A stretch of DNA of 64,000 nt from the NCBI RefSeq assembly GCF_037126285.1, contig NZ_CP147012.1:3370676-3434675 (forward strand), written 5' to 3'. Under the pieces are notes generated by a model, which was not told where the DNA came from, ran no database searches, and saw nothing but the letters and a program-made list of their open reading frames with translations. Position numbers and translations under genes: made by a program. This stretch comes from Bernardetia sp. MNP-M8. Lineage in GTDB: Bacteria > Bacteroidota > Bacteroidia > Cytophagales > Bernardetiaceae. Numbering within the stretch: the stretch's first letter is position 1; every line of letters begins with the position of its first letter. Positions 18,065 to 26,899 of the stretch are shown here, one piece after another.

Positions 18065-18862
18065 ATGAAATTTATTTATAGTATTATGTCACTTTTTATT
18101 TTGATATCTTATGATTCATTTGGTCAAAATATTACAAGGATAGAAGGTTATACCTATCAAGTAGAACAAAATCAAGTAACTAGCGACACTACTTTATGTG
18201 CTGTAAAATGGTATGATGGTAAAAAAGTACTAAAAGAAGAACGTTATTGGATAGGAGAAGAAGGAAGAAATATTGAAAGAATAACATACACAAAAAACGA
18301 GGATATTCAGAAAAAAGAATACATCCTCAATGATAGCACTCATTTTCAAAGCAGTGAGTTTGAAAGAGATGAAAAAGGAGAACTATCAAGGCAAATACTC
18401 TCTTACAATGGTAATACTCAAATAATTAATCAAGAAAATAAATATAACAAAGAAGAAAAACTTATAGAATCAATTGGTAGATTTGAAAATGCTCCAAAAA
18501 AAGTAGCTGATGAATTTACGACCTACAGTAAATATAAATATGATGAAAAAGGAAACTTGATCGAACTTAATCAATCTACAAAAAATGAAAAAATAACACT
18601 CATAACATATAAATATGATAACAATAATAACTTAGTAGAGGAAATATCTCTAAATTACAAGAATAATGAAAAGTTCAAAACTACTTATCTTTATGATAAA
18701 GATAATCAAGTCATAAAAAAGGATGTTTATCAAAATGATGAATGGGATTTTACTACAGAAACAATTTGGGAACATGGTATTATTAGATCTCAAACAACTT
18801 ATTACGCTCCTTATCTAAAAGAAGAATACAATGAAGTCACTTTTTTTAAGAATAGTAATTAA
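18065..18862 (+). CDS. Secreted protein with RHS/YD-like repeats
   Basis: The 265-residue product has a signal peptide ending near SFGQ. The body contains repeated strands of the form YKYDEKGNLIELNQ, YKYDNNNNLVEEIS and YLYDKDNQVIKKD, the pattern of YD/RHS-type repeats found in short secreted Bacteroidota proteins. It is far too short to be a full RHS toxin and has no variable C-terminal domain, so it is more likely a small surface or periplasmic beta-structure. No partner is evident in the neighbourhood. Confidence 0.6.
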   Translation: MKFIYSIMSLFILISYDSFGQNITRIEGYTYQVEQNQVTSDTTLCAVKWYDGKKVLKEERYWIGEEGRNIERITYTKNEDIQKKEYILNDSTHFQSSEFERDEKGELSRQILSYNGNTQIINQENKYNKEEKLIESIGRFENAPKKVADEFTTYSKYKYDEKGNLIELNQSTKNEKITLITYKYDNNNNLVEEISLNYKNNEKFKTTYLYDKDNQVIKKDVYQNDEWDFTTETIWEHGIIRSQTTYYAPYLKEEYNEVTFFKNSN

Positions 18863-18863
18863 T

Positions 18864-18914
18864 AAAAAAAACTACTCAATTTCATATTTATACAAAATTG
18901 AGTAGTTTTTCTAT
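18864..18914. terminator. Bidirectional terminator between convergent genes
   Basis: ACTACTCAATTT pairs with AAATTGAGTAGT, with an A run before and a T run after. It serves both the plus gene ending at 18862 and the minus gene ending at 18946. Confidence 0.75.
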
Positions 18915-18945
18915 TAAAACAATTTAGAGATTTCTAAATTACTTC

Positions 18946-19515
18946 TTAGTAAGTTGTAACATTTTTACCTTGATAATTATTCCATTTCTCATGGATATGG
19001 TTATAATCATCTTCATCACGTGGTTTTGCTCCGATGACAACACCACCATTTTTGATACCTTCCTTATAAACTTCTGCGTGTTCTTCAGGAATTCCCGAGC
19101 CTACTAATGCTCCCAAAAGTCCTCCAGTAAGACCACCAGCACCAGCACCAGCCAAAGAAGCCAAAACAGGACCAGCAGCTACCAAGCCAAGACCGATTCC
19201 GGGAAGAGCAACAGCAGTTACTAATCCTACTACTGCGCCTAACACACCACCAATGGCTGAGCCAGTTCCTGCTCCTTCCATAGCTTTATTTCCAAGTTCA
19301 GTATCTGTATTTTTGAAATGTCTATCACGAGTTTTGTCTGACATCAATACATTAATGTCTTTGTCTTCATAGCCACGTTCACGTAATGTATGATAAGCTC
19401 TTTCAGCATGTTCAGGTTCATTGAAAAGTCCTGTCATCATTCCTCCTTCACGGTATTTGCGAGTGCTATACGTGTTTGTAGTGTCAAGAGGATCGGTGTT
19501 TCTGTAATTGTCCAT
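18946..19515 (-). CDS. YflT-type general stress protein with glycine-zipper segment
   Basis: The frame is open further upstream to 19701, but the extra 62 residues are an AT-rich leader lacking conservation; the Met at 19515 gives MDNYRNTDPLDTTNTY and is the likely start (189 residues). Residues about 25-65 (GLFNEPEHAERAYHTLRERG and YEDKDINVLMSD) match the heat-induced stress protein YflT-like domain. A Gly/Ala-rich hydrophobic zipper (about 85-145) follows, then VVIGAKPRDEDD. Proteins of this layout are linked to general stress responses; the molecular role is unclear. Confidence 0.7.
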   Translation of the reverse strand: MDNYRNTDPLDTTNTYSTRKYREGGMMTGLFNEPEHAERAYHTLRERGYEDKDINVLMSDKTRDRHFKNTDTELGNKAMEGAGTGSAIGGVLGAVVGLVTAVALPGIGLGLVAAGPVLASLAGAGAGGLTGGLLGALVGSGIPEEHAEVYKEGIKNGGVVIGAKPRDEDDYNHIHEKWNNYQGKNVTTY

Positions 19516-19976
19516 AGGAATAAATTGATAAAGTTTAAAAAATAAATTAAAAATGATAACTAAGTTATCAAAAAATAAAGAGTAAAAAATAACATAAAAT
19601 ATGAATGACTCTTCGCTTAAAAGAACACCCATTTTGAAATAATGTTTTGATAAAGAATTATTATTTATCATTTTGTTTAATGTAAATTGATTTTTTGACA
19701 AATAAATAGCTGATTTTAATAAACAATATCATAATTTAATATTATGGAATTAGAATTTATTTTAAATTAAAAAGTATATAAATAGATGTAAAATTTGTAT
19801 GATATTTTTTAATTAAAAAATCTGTTTTTAGGAATCATATTCTATAAATTTTTACTTATTTTTTATTGAGGAACAAGTATTTATTTTTTATAATTTGTAA
19901 TTCATTTACAAAATCCGTATTTTTTGATATAAATTAATCTTTAGTATTTTTCCAAACTAAAAACATTCCCTGTCTT

Positions 19977-20744
19977 ATGAAATCACACGAAATAGATTAT
20001 AAAATTATCGGAAACGATATTCAGATTGTAGAAGTTGAGCTAGACCCAAATGAAACAGTTATTGCAGAAGCTGGCGCAATGCTTTATATGGAAGAAAATA
20101 TAAGTTTCGAAACTAAAATGGGTGATGGTTCAGAACCTGAGCAAGGAATTTTTGGAAAACTTATGTCAGCAGGTGCAAGAATGATAACTGGTGAGTCTCT
20201 TTTTATGACACACTTTACACAACGAGGAAGTGGAAAAGGAAAAGTTGCTTTTGCTGCGCCTTACCCAGGGACGGTTACACCTGTTCAGCTTGCTTCTTGT
20301 AATAATCGTACGCTGATTGTTCAGAAAGATAGTTTTCTTTGTGCTGCCTTAGGTGCAAAAATTTCAGTTCATCTCAATCGTCGTTTTGGTTCTGGCTTTT
20401 TTGGTGGCGAAGGATTTATTATGCAAAAATTGCAAGGCGACGGAATGGTATTTTTTCACGCTGGAGGAACAGTTATCGAAAAAGAACTTAAAGGAAATAC
20501 ATTGAAAGTCGATACAGGTTGTATTGTAGCTTTTGAAGAGGGGATTACAATGGACATCAAAAAAGCAGGAGATTTAAAATCTATGTTTTTTGGTGGCGAA
20601 GGTCTGTTTTTGGCTACACTTAGTGGAACTGGTAAAGTTTGGTTACAATCGATGCCACTTTCAAAACTCGTTCAGGCACTTTCACCAATGAGTAAAGCTG
20701 TTTCGAAAACAACTTCTTTAGGTGGAATGTTGGGAGGTGATTAA
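19977..20744 (+). CDS. AIM24/TIGR00266 family protein
   Basis: This 255-residue cytoplasmic protein shows the AIM24-family layout: [31 protein letters not shown], a Gly-rich block with [14 protein letters not shown], and a second [20 protein letters not shown] near the end. The family folds as a repeated beta-prism-like barrel. Its function is poorly defined in bacteria, though such genes often accompany stress genes; here a YflT-type stress gene is divergent upstream. The intervening region (19516-19976) is AT-rich with no other recognised feature. Confidence 0.85.
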   Translation: MKSHEIDYKIIGNDIQIVEVELDPNETVIAEAGAMLYMEENISFETKMGDGSEPEQGIFGKLMSAGARMITGESLFMTHFTQRGSGKGKVAFAAPYPGTVTPVQLASCNNRTLIVQKDSFLCAALGAKISVHLNRRFGSGFFGGEGFIMQKLQGDGMVFFHAGGTVIEKELKGNTLKVDTGCIVAFEEGITMDIKKAGDLKSMFFGGEGLFLATLSGTGKVWLQSMPLSKLVQALSPMSKAVSKTTSLGGMLGGD

Positions 20745-20752
20745 TATAAGAA

Positions 20753-21421
20753 TTATATTTTTTGATACAATCTAGTCAAGTAATCCTTGTTTTTAATTAA
20801 TTCAGTAATCTTTCCTTCAAAAGTATTTATGTTTTTTAAGTTGGGAAAGCTAAGTTTGGCTCTTGCAATCGAAATTGAGCAAATTAAATTTGGATAGTTA
20901 TAAATAAGGATTAATTGTTTTATTGTATCAGTTTCTATCTTTTTTAATCCAAATTTTTCTGCTGTTCTTTCATTGATAATATAAGTAGTTCCTTTTATTA
21001 CTACATCTTCTAAAAATTGAGCATCTTTAGTTTCATATTCTGAAATTAGATTGAGAAGTCCTTCTAAATAGTGTTTTAGAATAAAATTTGAACGTTCTCT
21101 GCCTGTTAGTTTTCTATCGATGACAAAAAAATAATCGAATAAGCTACCTCCGTGTACAAGAATGATTTTCTTTTTCTCTCGTTCTGCAACAAATAATGAA
21201 GAATAATAAATAAGTTGATTATTTTCTTTCAAAGAGGGAATATCGAAAAAAGGAGCTATAATAGAAAATGTAATTGCTATTGGAAAAAAAATAAAAAGAA
21301 TTAGATTCAAATAGAGTAATATACAACCCATAGTTAGGTTTACAAGTAAAGACAATACTATTATTTTTGCTGTTATGCTATTTTTTTCTTTCTGAGATTT
21401 TGAATAATAAGGATGCTTCAA
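20753..21421 (-). CDS. Hypothetical membrane protein
   Basis: The 222-residue product has two adjacent hydrophobic segments near the N-terminus (about residues 18-60, IVLSLLVNLTMGCILLYLN and LFIFFPIAITFSIIAPF). A soluble C-terminal part of about 150 residues has alternating strands and helices. No known family is recognised. It overlaps nothing, runs convergent to the AIM24 gene with only 8 bases between stops, and is divergent from the Crp/Fnr gene. Its low sequence complexity fits a real but lineage-specific gene. Confidence 0.55.
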   Translation of the reverse strand: MKHPYYSKSQKEKNSITAKIIVLSLLVNLTMGCILLYLNLILFIFFPIAITFSIIAPFFDIPSLKENNQLIYYSSLFVAEREKKKIILVHGGSLFDYFFVIDRKLTGRERSNFILKHYLEGLLNLISEYETKDAQFLEDVVIKGTTYIINERTAEKFGLKKIETDTIKQLILIYNYPNLICSISIARAKLSFPNLKNINTFEGKITELIKNKDYLTRLYQKI

Positions 21422-21474
21422 AACAGGATTATTTAATAAGTAAAGTTTGATAGTTTAAATTTACAACATGTATC

Positions 21475-22041
21475 ATGATAAAAAAATATCTTCAAATATT
21501 TGAAGTTCTTTCAGAAACAGAAATTGATGATTTTGTAAAAAATACCACTCCAAAAAAACTCAATAAATCAGATTTTTTTATTCGTGAAGGAGAAATTTGT
21601 AAGGAGATAGCCTTTATTAAGTCTGGAACTTTTCGGTCTTTCTACACTTCAAACAAAGGAGAAGAATTTACATATTGTATTATGTTTCCTAATAATTTAA
21701 TGGCTGCTTATTCTTCTTTAATCACAGGAGAAACAACCTCTGAAAATATGCAAGCAATTACAGAAGCTGAATTATTAACTATTCCTAAAACTAAAGTAGA
21801 TGATTTAACTCAAAAAAGTACCAACTGGCTCAAAGTCTTCAAAATTATAGCTGAACAACAGTATATTGAATTAGAAAAAAGAGTTTTCCAACTTCAAAAA
21901 GACAATGCAGTTCAGCGTTATAGAGATTTAATTGAAAAACAGCCTCAATATATTCAACAAATTCCATTGCAATATTTGGCTTCTTATTTAGGAATAACAC
22001 AAAGACATTTGAGCCGAATTCGTAAGGAAATTGTTTTTTAG
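21475..22041 (+). CDS. Crp/Fnr-family transcription regulator
   Basis: This 188-residue protein has an N-terminal cyclic-nucleotide-binding-like beta-roll (about 10-115; FFIREGEICKEIAFIKSGTF) and a C-terminal helix-turn-helix (about 160-185; QYLASYLGITQRHLSRIRKE). No Cys cluster for an Fe-S sensor and no complete cAMP-binding signature are seen, so the ligand is unknown. The next gene, an NAD(P)H oxidoreductase, starts 87 bases downstream in the same direction. This regulator/flavoprotein pairing is common in Bacteroidota and suggests local control. Confidence 0.85.
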   Translation: MIKKYLQIFEVLSETEIDDFVKNTTPKKLNKSDFFIREGEICKEIAFIKSGTFRSFYTSNKGEEFTYCIMFPNNLMAAYSSLITGETTSENMQAITEAELLTIPKTKVDDLTQKSTNWLKVFKIIAEQQYIELEKRVFQLQKDNAVQRYRDLIEKQPQYIQQIPLQYLASYLGITQRHLSRIRKEIVF

Positions 22042-22128
22042 ACATTTGTCCTATATCCTCATAAACCTCTTTTTTACCTTTGTTTAATCGCAAAAACTAA
22101 TATAAATATCACTAAAAAGATTAAACAA

Positions 22129-22710
22129 ATGAAAAAGAAAATTCTAATTATCAATGGACATCCAAATAAAGATTCCTTTAATTTTGGAATTGCTCAAGCC
22201 TACAAAGAAGGAGCAGAAAGCTCTCAGGCAGAAATAAAAGAAATTGTTGTTTCAGAGTTAAATTTTAATCCAAATCTAAAATATGGATACCAAAAAAGAA
22301 CAGAATTAGAACCTGATTTAGTAGAATCTTGGGAGAAAATAAAATGGGCAGACCATTTAGTTTGGATTCATCCTGTTTGGTGGGGAGGTTTACCTGCTAT
22401 TTTGAAAGGATTTATTGACAGGCTTTTTTTACCTACTTTTGCTTTTCAATATAGAGACAATTCTGTCTTTTGGGACAAACTTTTAAAAGGAAAAACAGCA
22501 CATATTATTACTACATTAGACCAACCAAGTTGGTACTACAAATTCATAAATGGACAGCCAAGTACAAAACAACTCAAAAAGAACACCTTAGAATTTTGTG
22601 GTATCAAGCCTGTAAAAGTAACCTATATCGGAGTTGTACGAAACTCTACCCAAGCGCAAAGAGAAAAATGGCTAACTAAAGTAAAAATATTAGGTAACAA
22701 ACAAAAATAA
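22129..22710 (+). CDS. Flavodoxin-fold NAD(P)H-dependent oxidoreductase
   Basis: The 193-residue protein matches the NQO1/MdaB/KefF-type flavodoxin-like family. Seen are the FMN-phosphate loop ILIINGHPNKDSFN at the N-terminus and HLVWIHPVWWGGLPAILKGF in the middle, both family hallmarks. Such enzymes reduce quinones or other electrophiles using NAD(P)H and FMN in the cytoplasm. A -7-like TACCTTTG lies at 22075-22082, just after the regulator gene, so it may have its own promoter and be controlled by that regulator. A palindrome-bearing repeat separates its stop from its terminator at 22873. Confidence 0.86.
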   Translation: MKKKILIINGHPNKDSFNFGIAQAYKEGAESSQAEIKEIVVSELNFNPNLKYGYQKRTELEPDLVESWEKIKWADHLVWIHPVWWGGLPAILKGFIDRLFLPTFAFQYRDNSVFWDKLLKGKTAHIITTLDQPSWYYKFINGQPSTKQLKKNTLEFCGIKPVKVTYIGVVRNSTQAQREKWLTKVKILGNKQK

Positions 22711-22724
22711 TACAACTCATATCG

Positions 22725-22867
22725 TTAAGACTTTCGCAAATTCAAACCATTACTAAATTTTATTTTGTGCAAATGCTATTTTTTCCATAGCGTTGGGTTT
22801 GCAAACCCAACGCTATGGAAAAAACAAAATACTATTTTGTTTAGAAATGAATTTGCGAAAGTCCTAA
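22725..22867. mobile_element. 143-bp MITE-like element with long internal palindrome
   Basis: The ends are 19-bp inverted repeats with one mismatch; the 15-bp core GACTTTCGCAAATTC (22729-22743) recurs inverted at 22849-22863. Inside is a perfect 46-bp palindrome (22779-22824) centred on GGGTTTGCAAACCC and framed by GTTGGG/CCCAAC. ATCGTTAA occurs at both borders (22721-22728 and 22867-22874), which could be a target duplication, although it overlaps the repeat ends slightly. There is no coding capacity. Confidence 0.65.
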
Positions 22868-22872
22868 TCGTT

Positions 22873-22911
22873 AAAAACACTTTTATTTTAGAAAAATAGA
22901 AGTGTTTTTTG
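22873..22911 (+). terminator. Rho-independent terminator of the oxidoreductase gene
   Basis: AAAACACTTTTATTT pairs with AAATAGAAGTGTTTT and runs into T residues. It is separated from its gene by the MITE-like element. Confidence 0.7.
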
Positions 22912-22968
22912 TTTCTGAAAATGCGTACTTTGTAAAAAAACAATTCAAAAATTATATACAAGAAAAAT

Positions 22969-23562
22969 ATGCGTTATTTCATTATTTACAAACCTTACGG
23001 AATGATTTGTCAGTTTTCAAAAGAAGGTGATAAAGCAACTTTGGCAGATTTAGCTTTTGATTTTCCAAAAGATGTTTATCCACTTGGAAGGCTAGATACA
23101 GACAGCGAAGGATTATTAATTCTGACCAATGATAAAAAACTAAATCATAAATTGTTAAATCCTGATTTTGCTCATGAGCGCACTTATTATGTACAAGTAG
23201 ATGGACAAATTCATAAAGAGGCATTGAAGCAGTTAGAAGAAGGTGTTGTTATTCGCATCAAGAAAAAGGATTATTTTACGAGTCCTGCAAAGGCAAAATC
23301 TATTGAAGAACCAACTCTTCCACCACGTAATCCTCCAGTTCGTTATCGTGCTTCGATTCCTACATCTTGGATTTCACTTACACTTACAGAAGGAAAAAAT
23401 AGACAAGTAAGACACATGACAGCAGCCGTAAAATTCCCCACTTTGCGTTTGGTGCGTTATGCCATTGAAAATATTGAATTAGGAGAAATGCAGTCTGGCG
23501 ATATTGTAGAGCTTTCTGGAACAGAACTTTATACAAAATTGGGAATGAAGGTTAGGGAATAA
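22969..23562 (+). CDS. rluE: 23S rRNA pseudouridine synthase, RluE-like
   Basis: The protein converts a uridine in rRNA to pseudouridine. The 197 residues begin directly with the catalytic domain (RYFIIYKPYGMICQFS), and the catalytic Asp is D43 in LGRLDTDSEGLLILTND. The phrase LTLTEGKNRQVRHMTAAV is the RsuA/RluB/E/F C-terminal motif. There is no N-terminal S4 domain, which separates RluE from RsuA and RluB/F, so RluE is the best fit (U2457-type site, by homology). The start ATG at 22969 leaves the domain complete. Confidence 0.87.
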   Translation: MRYFIIYKPYGMICQFSKEGDKATLADLAFDFPKDVYPLGRLDTDSEGLLILTNDKKLNHKLLNPDFAHERTYYVQVDGQIHKEALKQLEEGVVIRIKKKDYFTSPAKAKSIEEPTLPPRNPPVRYRASIPTSWISLTLTEGKNRQVRHMTAAVKFPTLRLVRYAIENIELGEMQSGDIVELSGTELYTKLGMKVRE

Positions 23563-23590
23563 TTGTAAATGATAAGTTGTAAATTGAAAT
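23563..23590 (+). repeat. 7-bp-periodic intergenic array after rluE
   Basis: Four heptamers follow the rluE stop directly: TTGTAAA, TGATAAG, TTGTAAA, TTGAAAT. The same two unit types occur in the arrays at 24312 and 42684. Confidence 0.6.
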
Positions 23591-23615
23591 TCAGTACAAC
23601 AAAATTTTGTTTAAT

Positions 23616-24302
23616 TTATAGCCAAACGACTACAAATTCTTTTTCTTTATTGGTAAAATTATGATGAAATAAAGGCAGCCATTTATTTGAAATTAAATCA
23701 TTTTTAATTCTTCCAAGAAGCTGACTTTTATTATTATTTATCAAATAATCATTTTCTAATTTTACGTTTAAGTCTTCTTTAAAAAAAAGTCCTTCAATAT
23801 CTGCATATTTATAAAGTGCTTCTTTTGAAGACCAAAAAAGAGTTTGTTCTTTCAATGTTTGTGCTTTTTCCTGTTCTGTTTTACTCATAACACGATGAAA
23901 AACTCGGCTAATTTTTGGTGTAAGCGATTGAATATCAATTCCTACTTCATTATTTTGGTCGATAATGGCAGCGCAAAAAGGAAAATCATGAGAAATGGAA
24001 AGTTTTAATTTTGTGTTACCTTTCAAAAAAGGCTTTCCTGTTTGTGTTTTTTCTAAAAAAGTGTATTCAAAATCCATTTGTTCTACTAGATTTTTTAGCA
24101 AAAGTCGAACAGCTAAACGCTCAAGTTTTTTCTCATTCTGTTTCGTTTGTAATCTCTCATTTGAGCTTTTATCTGAATATTTACTATTGATATATTCTAA
24201 ATCTTCTTTTGGTAATTGATTTTCAAAAAACAGACTATTTTCTGTAATTTGCCAAAGTGCAACCAAACGATTTTCGGATTTTTCTAAAACTTGTAAAGGC
24301 AT
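23616..24302 (-). CDS. 4'-phosphopantetheinyl transferase superfamily protein
   Basis: Sfp-type enzymes transfer 4'-phosphopantetheine from CoA to carrier proteins. The 228-residue product has the metal-binding VGIDIQSL (about residues 117-124) and the FWSSKEALYKY motif, which is W-x-x-KEA-like, at the expected spacing. The length is that of the Sfp group rather than AcpS. No polyketide or nonribosomal synthetase gene is nearby, so the substrate may be the fatty acid ACP or an unlinked cluster. Heptamer arrays flank the gene on both sides. Confidence 0.83.
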   Translation of the reverse strand: MPLQVLEKSENRLVALWQITENSLFFENQLPKEDLEYINSKYSDKSSNERLQTKQNEKKLERLAVRLLLKNLVEQMDFEYTFLEKTQTGKPFLKGNTKLKLSISHDFPFCAAIIDQNNEVGIDIQSLTPKISRVFHRVMSKTEQEKAQTLKEQTLFWSSKEALYKYADIEGLFFKEDLNVKLENDYLINNNKSQLLGRIKNDLISNKWLPLFHHNFTNKEKEFVVVWL

Positions 24303-24311
24303 TTTTAAAAA

Positions 24312-24346
24312 TTATAAGTGATAAATTGCAAACGATAAGTTATGCT
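24312..24346 (+). repeat. 7-bp-periodic array upstream of the phosphopantetheinyl transferase gene
   Basis: Five heptamers in register (TTATAAG, TGATAAA, TTGCAAA, CGATAAG, TTATGCT) begin 9 bases before the minus-strand start. They are in the same orientation as the array at 23563. Confidence 0.6.
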
Positions 24347-24415
24347 CCTTTTTATAAAAAATTCACCGTTGTTGGTGTCTGACCAGCGACAAAATAACCA
24401 CTAATTAATCAAAAA

Positions 24416-26218
24416 ATGAAAAAAATAATTTACGTGTTATATTTACTATTTTTTGCAGTATTATTTGTTTTACAAAGTAAGTGTAGTTTTGTTTTTGCTC
24501 AACATGCAAAGATGACTTTTTCTCATCAAGATTCCTTGCGAGGAGCTTTGAGAAAAGAGCGAGCTTATGATGTAAAATATTACGATTTGAATGTAAAAGT
24601 TGATATTAAAAATCAATCTATTTCAGGATTTAATAAAATAACATTCCAAAACCTTGATTTAGATTCAGTCTTACAATTAGACTTATTCGAAAATTTTGAA
24701 ATTGATTCTATTGTCTATTATAATCAACATACGACTCAAAGTTTTATTAATCCTACTCAAACTCTACGAAATAAAAGAGAAGGAAAAGTTATTTGGGTAG
24801 AACTTCCTACCGAAATTAGAAATAGCCTAAATACTTCAAAAAAGAACAAAACTAATGAAACTATAAGTGTTTATTATCATGGAAAACCTCAGAATGCTGT
24901 TAATCCTCCTTGGGATGGTGGTTTTACATGGAATAAAAAAGCAAATGAAAAACCTTGGGTAACAGTTAGTTGTCAAGGATTGGGAGCTAGTAGTTGGTTT
25001 CCTTTGAAAGATCATTTGAGCGATGAGCCTGATAGCGTTCGTATTTATACAGAAGTTCCAAACGATTTATTTTGTGTTTCGAATGGTGATTTAATTTCTA
25101 TTAATAAAGAAACAACAGACAAAAATTACATTGGTTACGAATGGAAAACTTCTTATCCAATTGCTTCTTACAATATGACTTTGAATATTGGCGATTATGT
25201 TCATTTTGAAGATACATATATCTCTAAAACAAAGCTAACAAATCCTATAAATAACCAAGATTCTTTAAAACCTATACAACTAGACTATTATGTTATTAAG
25301 GGAAATGAGAAAAAGGCAAAGCCTTATTTTGAGAGTCAGGTAAAGCCAATGTTAGAAGCCTTTGAATATTTTTTTGGAGAATATCCTTTCGAAAAAGATG
25401 GTTATGCGCTTGTAGAAACGCCTTACTGGGGAATGGAACATCAATCTTGTGTAGCTTATGGAAATAATTACAAACTTAATCCGTATGGTTTCGATTTTAT
25501 AATTATTCACGAATCAGGACATGAATTTTTTGGAAATAGTGTCAGTGCAAACGATAATGCAGAACTTTGGATACACGAATCATTTACAACTTATTCGGAA
25601 GCTCTTTTTGTAGAATATTTTCAAGGAAAAGAAAAGGCAATTGATTATTTATTGACTCAAAAACCTAAAATTTTGAATCAAGATGTCATTCTTGCGCCTT
25701 TGGATGTAAACTATAACGACTGGCTAGGTGCAGATATGTATTACAAAGGAAGTTGGATGCTGCATTCTTTGCGTTCTGTGATTGATAATGATGGATTATG
25801 GTTTGCTACAGTTAAAGAATTTTATCAGACCTACAAACATTCACACATAAATACACAGCAAGTTATCAATTTTTTCAATCAAAAAACAGGTAGAAATTTA
25901 ACTCCTATTTTTAATTATTATCTAACTAATAAAGAGATTCCTGTTTTGGAATATGAGATTTTGGAAGAAGATGATAACATCTTTTTATCTTATAAATGGA
26001 AAGGAAATCAATCAGAAAATACTGAAAACACAGATTTTAATATGCCTGTTGAAGTATTTTTGAATGGAGAAAAAGAGGCAATTAAATTAAATGCTATAAC
26101 ACGCATTCAAAAACTAGATATTTCGGACAAAATCAATAAAAAAGATAGAAAGAAAATAGAGGACATTGAAATGACAATTAATGTAAGGAAATATTTAGCT
26201 TCTGCTATTAAAAAATAA
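24416..26218 (+). CDS. M1-family metallopeptidase, exported
   Basis: The 600-residue protein has a signal peptide (about 1-28) and an N-terminal beta-domain starting DVKYYDLNVKVDI, as in M1 aminopeptidases. The zinc site is HESGHEFFGNS at residues 365-375, with the third ligand at E388 (LWIHESF); the substrate-recognition block reads YWGMEHQS, a variant of GxMEN. Family members hydrolyse N-terminal residues from peptides. The C-terminal helical domain seen in long PepN is absent, which is normal for the shorter Bacteroidota forms. The signal peptide puts it in the periplasm or outside. Confidence 0.88.
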   Translation: MKKIIYVLYLLFFAVLFVLQSKCSFVFAQHAKMTFSHQDSLRGALRKERAYDVKYYDLNVKVDIKNQSISGFNKITFQNLDLDSVLQLDLFENFEIDSIVYYNQHTTQSFINPTQTLRNKREGKVIWVELPTEIRNSLNTSKKNKTNETISVYYHGKPQNAVNPPWDGGFTWNKKANEKPWVTVSCQGLGASSWFPLKDHLSDEPDSVRIYTEVPNDLFCVSNGDLISINKETTDKNYIGYEWKTSYPIASYNMTLNIGDYVHFEDTYISKTKLTNPINNQDSLKPIQLDYYVIKGNEKKAKPYFESQVKPMLEAFEYFFGEYPFEKDGYALVETPYWGMEHQSCVAYGNNYKLNPYGFDFIIIHESGHEFFGNSVSANDNAELWIHESFTTYSEALFVEYFQGKEKAIDYLLTQKPKILNQDVILAPLDVNYNDWLGADMYYKGSWMLHSLRSVIDNDGLWFATVKEFYQTYKHSHINTQQVINFFNQKTGRNLTPIFNYYLTNKEIPVLEYEILEEDDNIFLSYKWKGNQSENTENTDFNMPVEVFLNGEKEAIKLNAITRIQKLDISDKINKKDRKKIEDIEMTINVRKYLASAIKK

Positions 26219-26232
26219 TTAGATAAAAATTA

Positions 26233-26252
26233 GACAGGGTTAAAACCCTGTC
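26233..26252. repeat. 20-bp REP-like hairpin
   Basis: GACAGGGTT and AACCCTGTC form a 9-bp perfect stem with a two-base loop between convergent genes. There is no T run, so a terminator role is unlikely; it resembles the mobile hairpins elsewhere in the window. Confidence 0.5.
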
Positions 26253-26274
26253 CAATTCAAAAAATACAATTTGA

Positions 26275-26652
26275 TTAACTAACTAAAGTTGTATAATCAG
26301 CAGCTGACATAAGCTGAGCTACATCATCAACATTATTGACTTTAATTTTTATCATCCAACCACCAGCATAAGGATCTGAGTTTACTGTTTCTGGAGAATC
26401 TTCTAATTCAGCATTTACTTCTGTTACTGTTCCTGTAATTGGCATGTATAAATCAGAAACCGTTTTTACAGCTTCAACAGAACCAAAAACTTCGCCTGCT
26501 TCTACTTCATCGCCTTCTGTTGTGATGTCTACATAAACGATATCACCAAGTTCCGATTGTGCAAATTCTGTAATTCCAACAGTTGCAATATCGCCTTCTA
26601 AGCGAATCCATTCGTGTTCTTTAGTGTATTTTAATTCTTCTGGAAAAGTCAT
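26275..26652 (-). CDS. gcvH: Glycine cleavage system H protein
   Basis: GcvH carries the lipoyl arm that shuttles aminomethyl groups between GcvP, GcvT and GcvL. The 125-residue protein is full length. The lipoylated Lys is K63 in GSVEAVKTVSDLY, and the N-terminal KYTKEHEWIRLEGD is diagnostic. The other gcv genes are not adjacent, so it is a stand-alone gene, as often in Bacteroidota. Upstream (26653-26899) is AT-rich with no recognised gene. Confidence 0.96.
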   Translation of the reverse strand: MTFPEELKYTKEHEWIRLEGDIATVGITEFAQSELGDIVYVDITTEGDEVEAGEVFGSVEAVKTVSDLYMPITGTVTEVNAELEDSPETVNSDPYAGGWMIKIKVNNVDDVAQLMSAADYTTLVS

Positions 26653-26899
26653 AATGATTGATTTGTGTTGTTGGTCTAAATTTCAAATAAAGCGTACAAC
26701 AACGGCAAGAAAAAATATAAAAATAAGTTACAATCCATTACTAAGATTTAGCTAGATTGTTTATGAGTCAAATATACAAAAATAGAATAGGCAAAAATAA
26801 AATTTACGAATCTTTTGTTAAAATAAATTTGATTTGCAAAGTGAAATTATTAATCTAAATTTTTTCTTTTGAATCTTACAAAATATAACTCTTTGCTAA

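Noticed and set aside
18065-18862. RHS/polymorphic toxin
   Set aside because: The protein is only 265 residues, has no RHS core shell, no variable toxin C-terminus and no immunity gene.
19516-19701. Extra 62 N-terminal residues for the YflT-type stress protein
   Set aside because: The upstream part is AT-rich, hydrophobic and unlike the family; the Met at 19515 gives the normal hydrophilic N-terminus.
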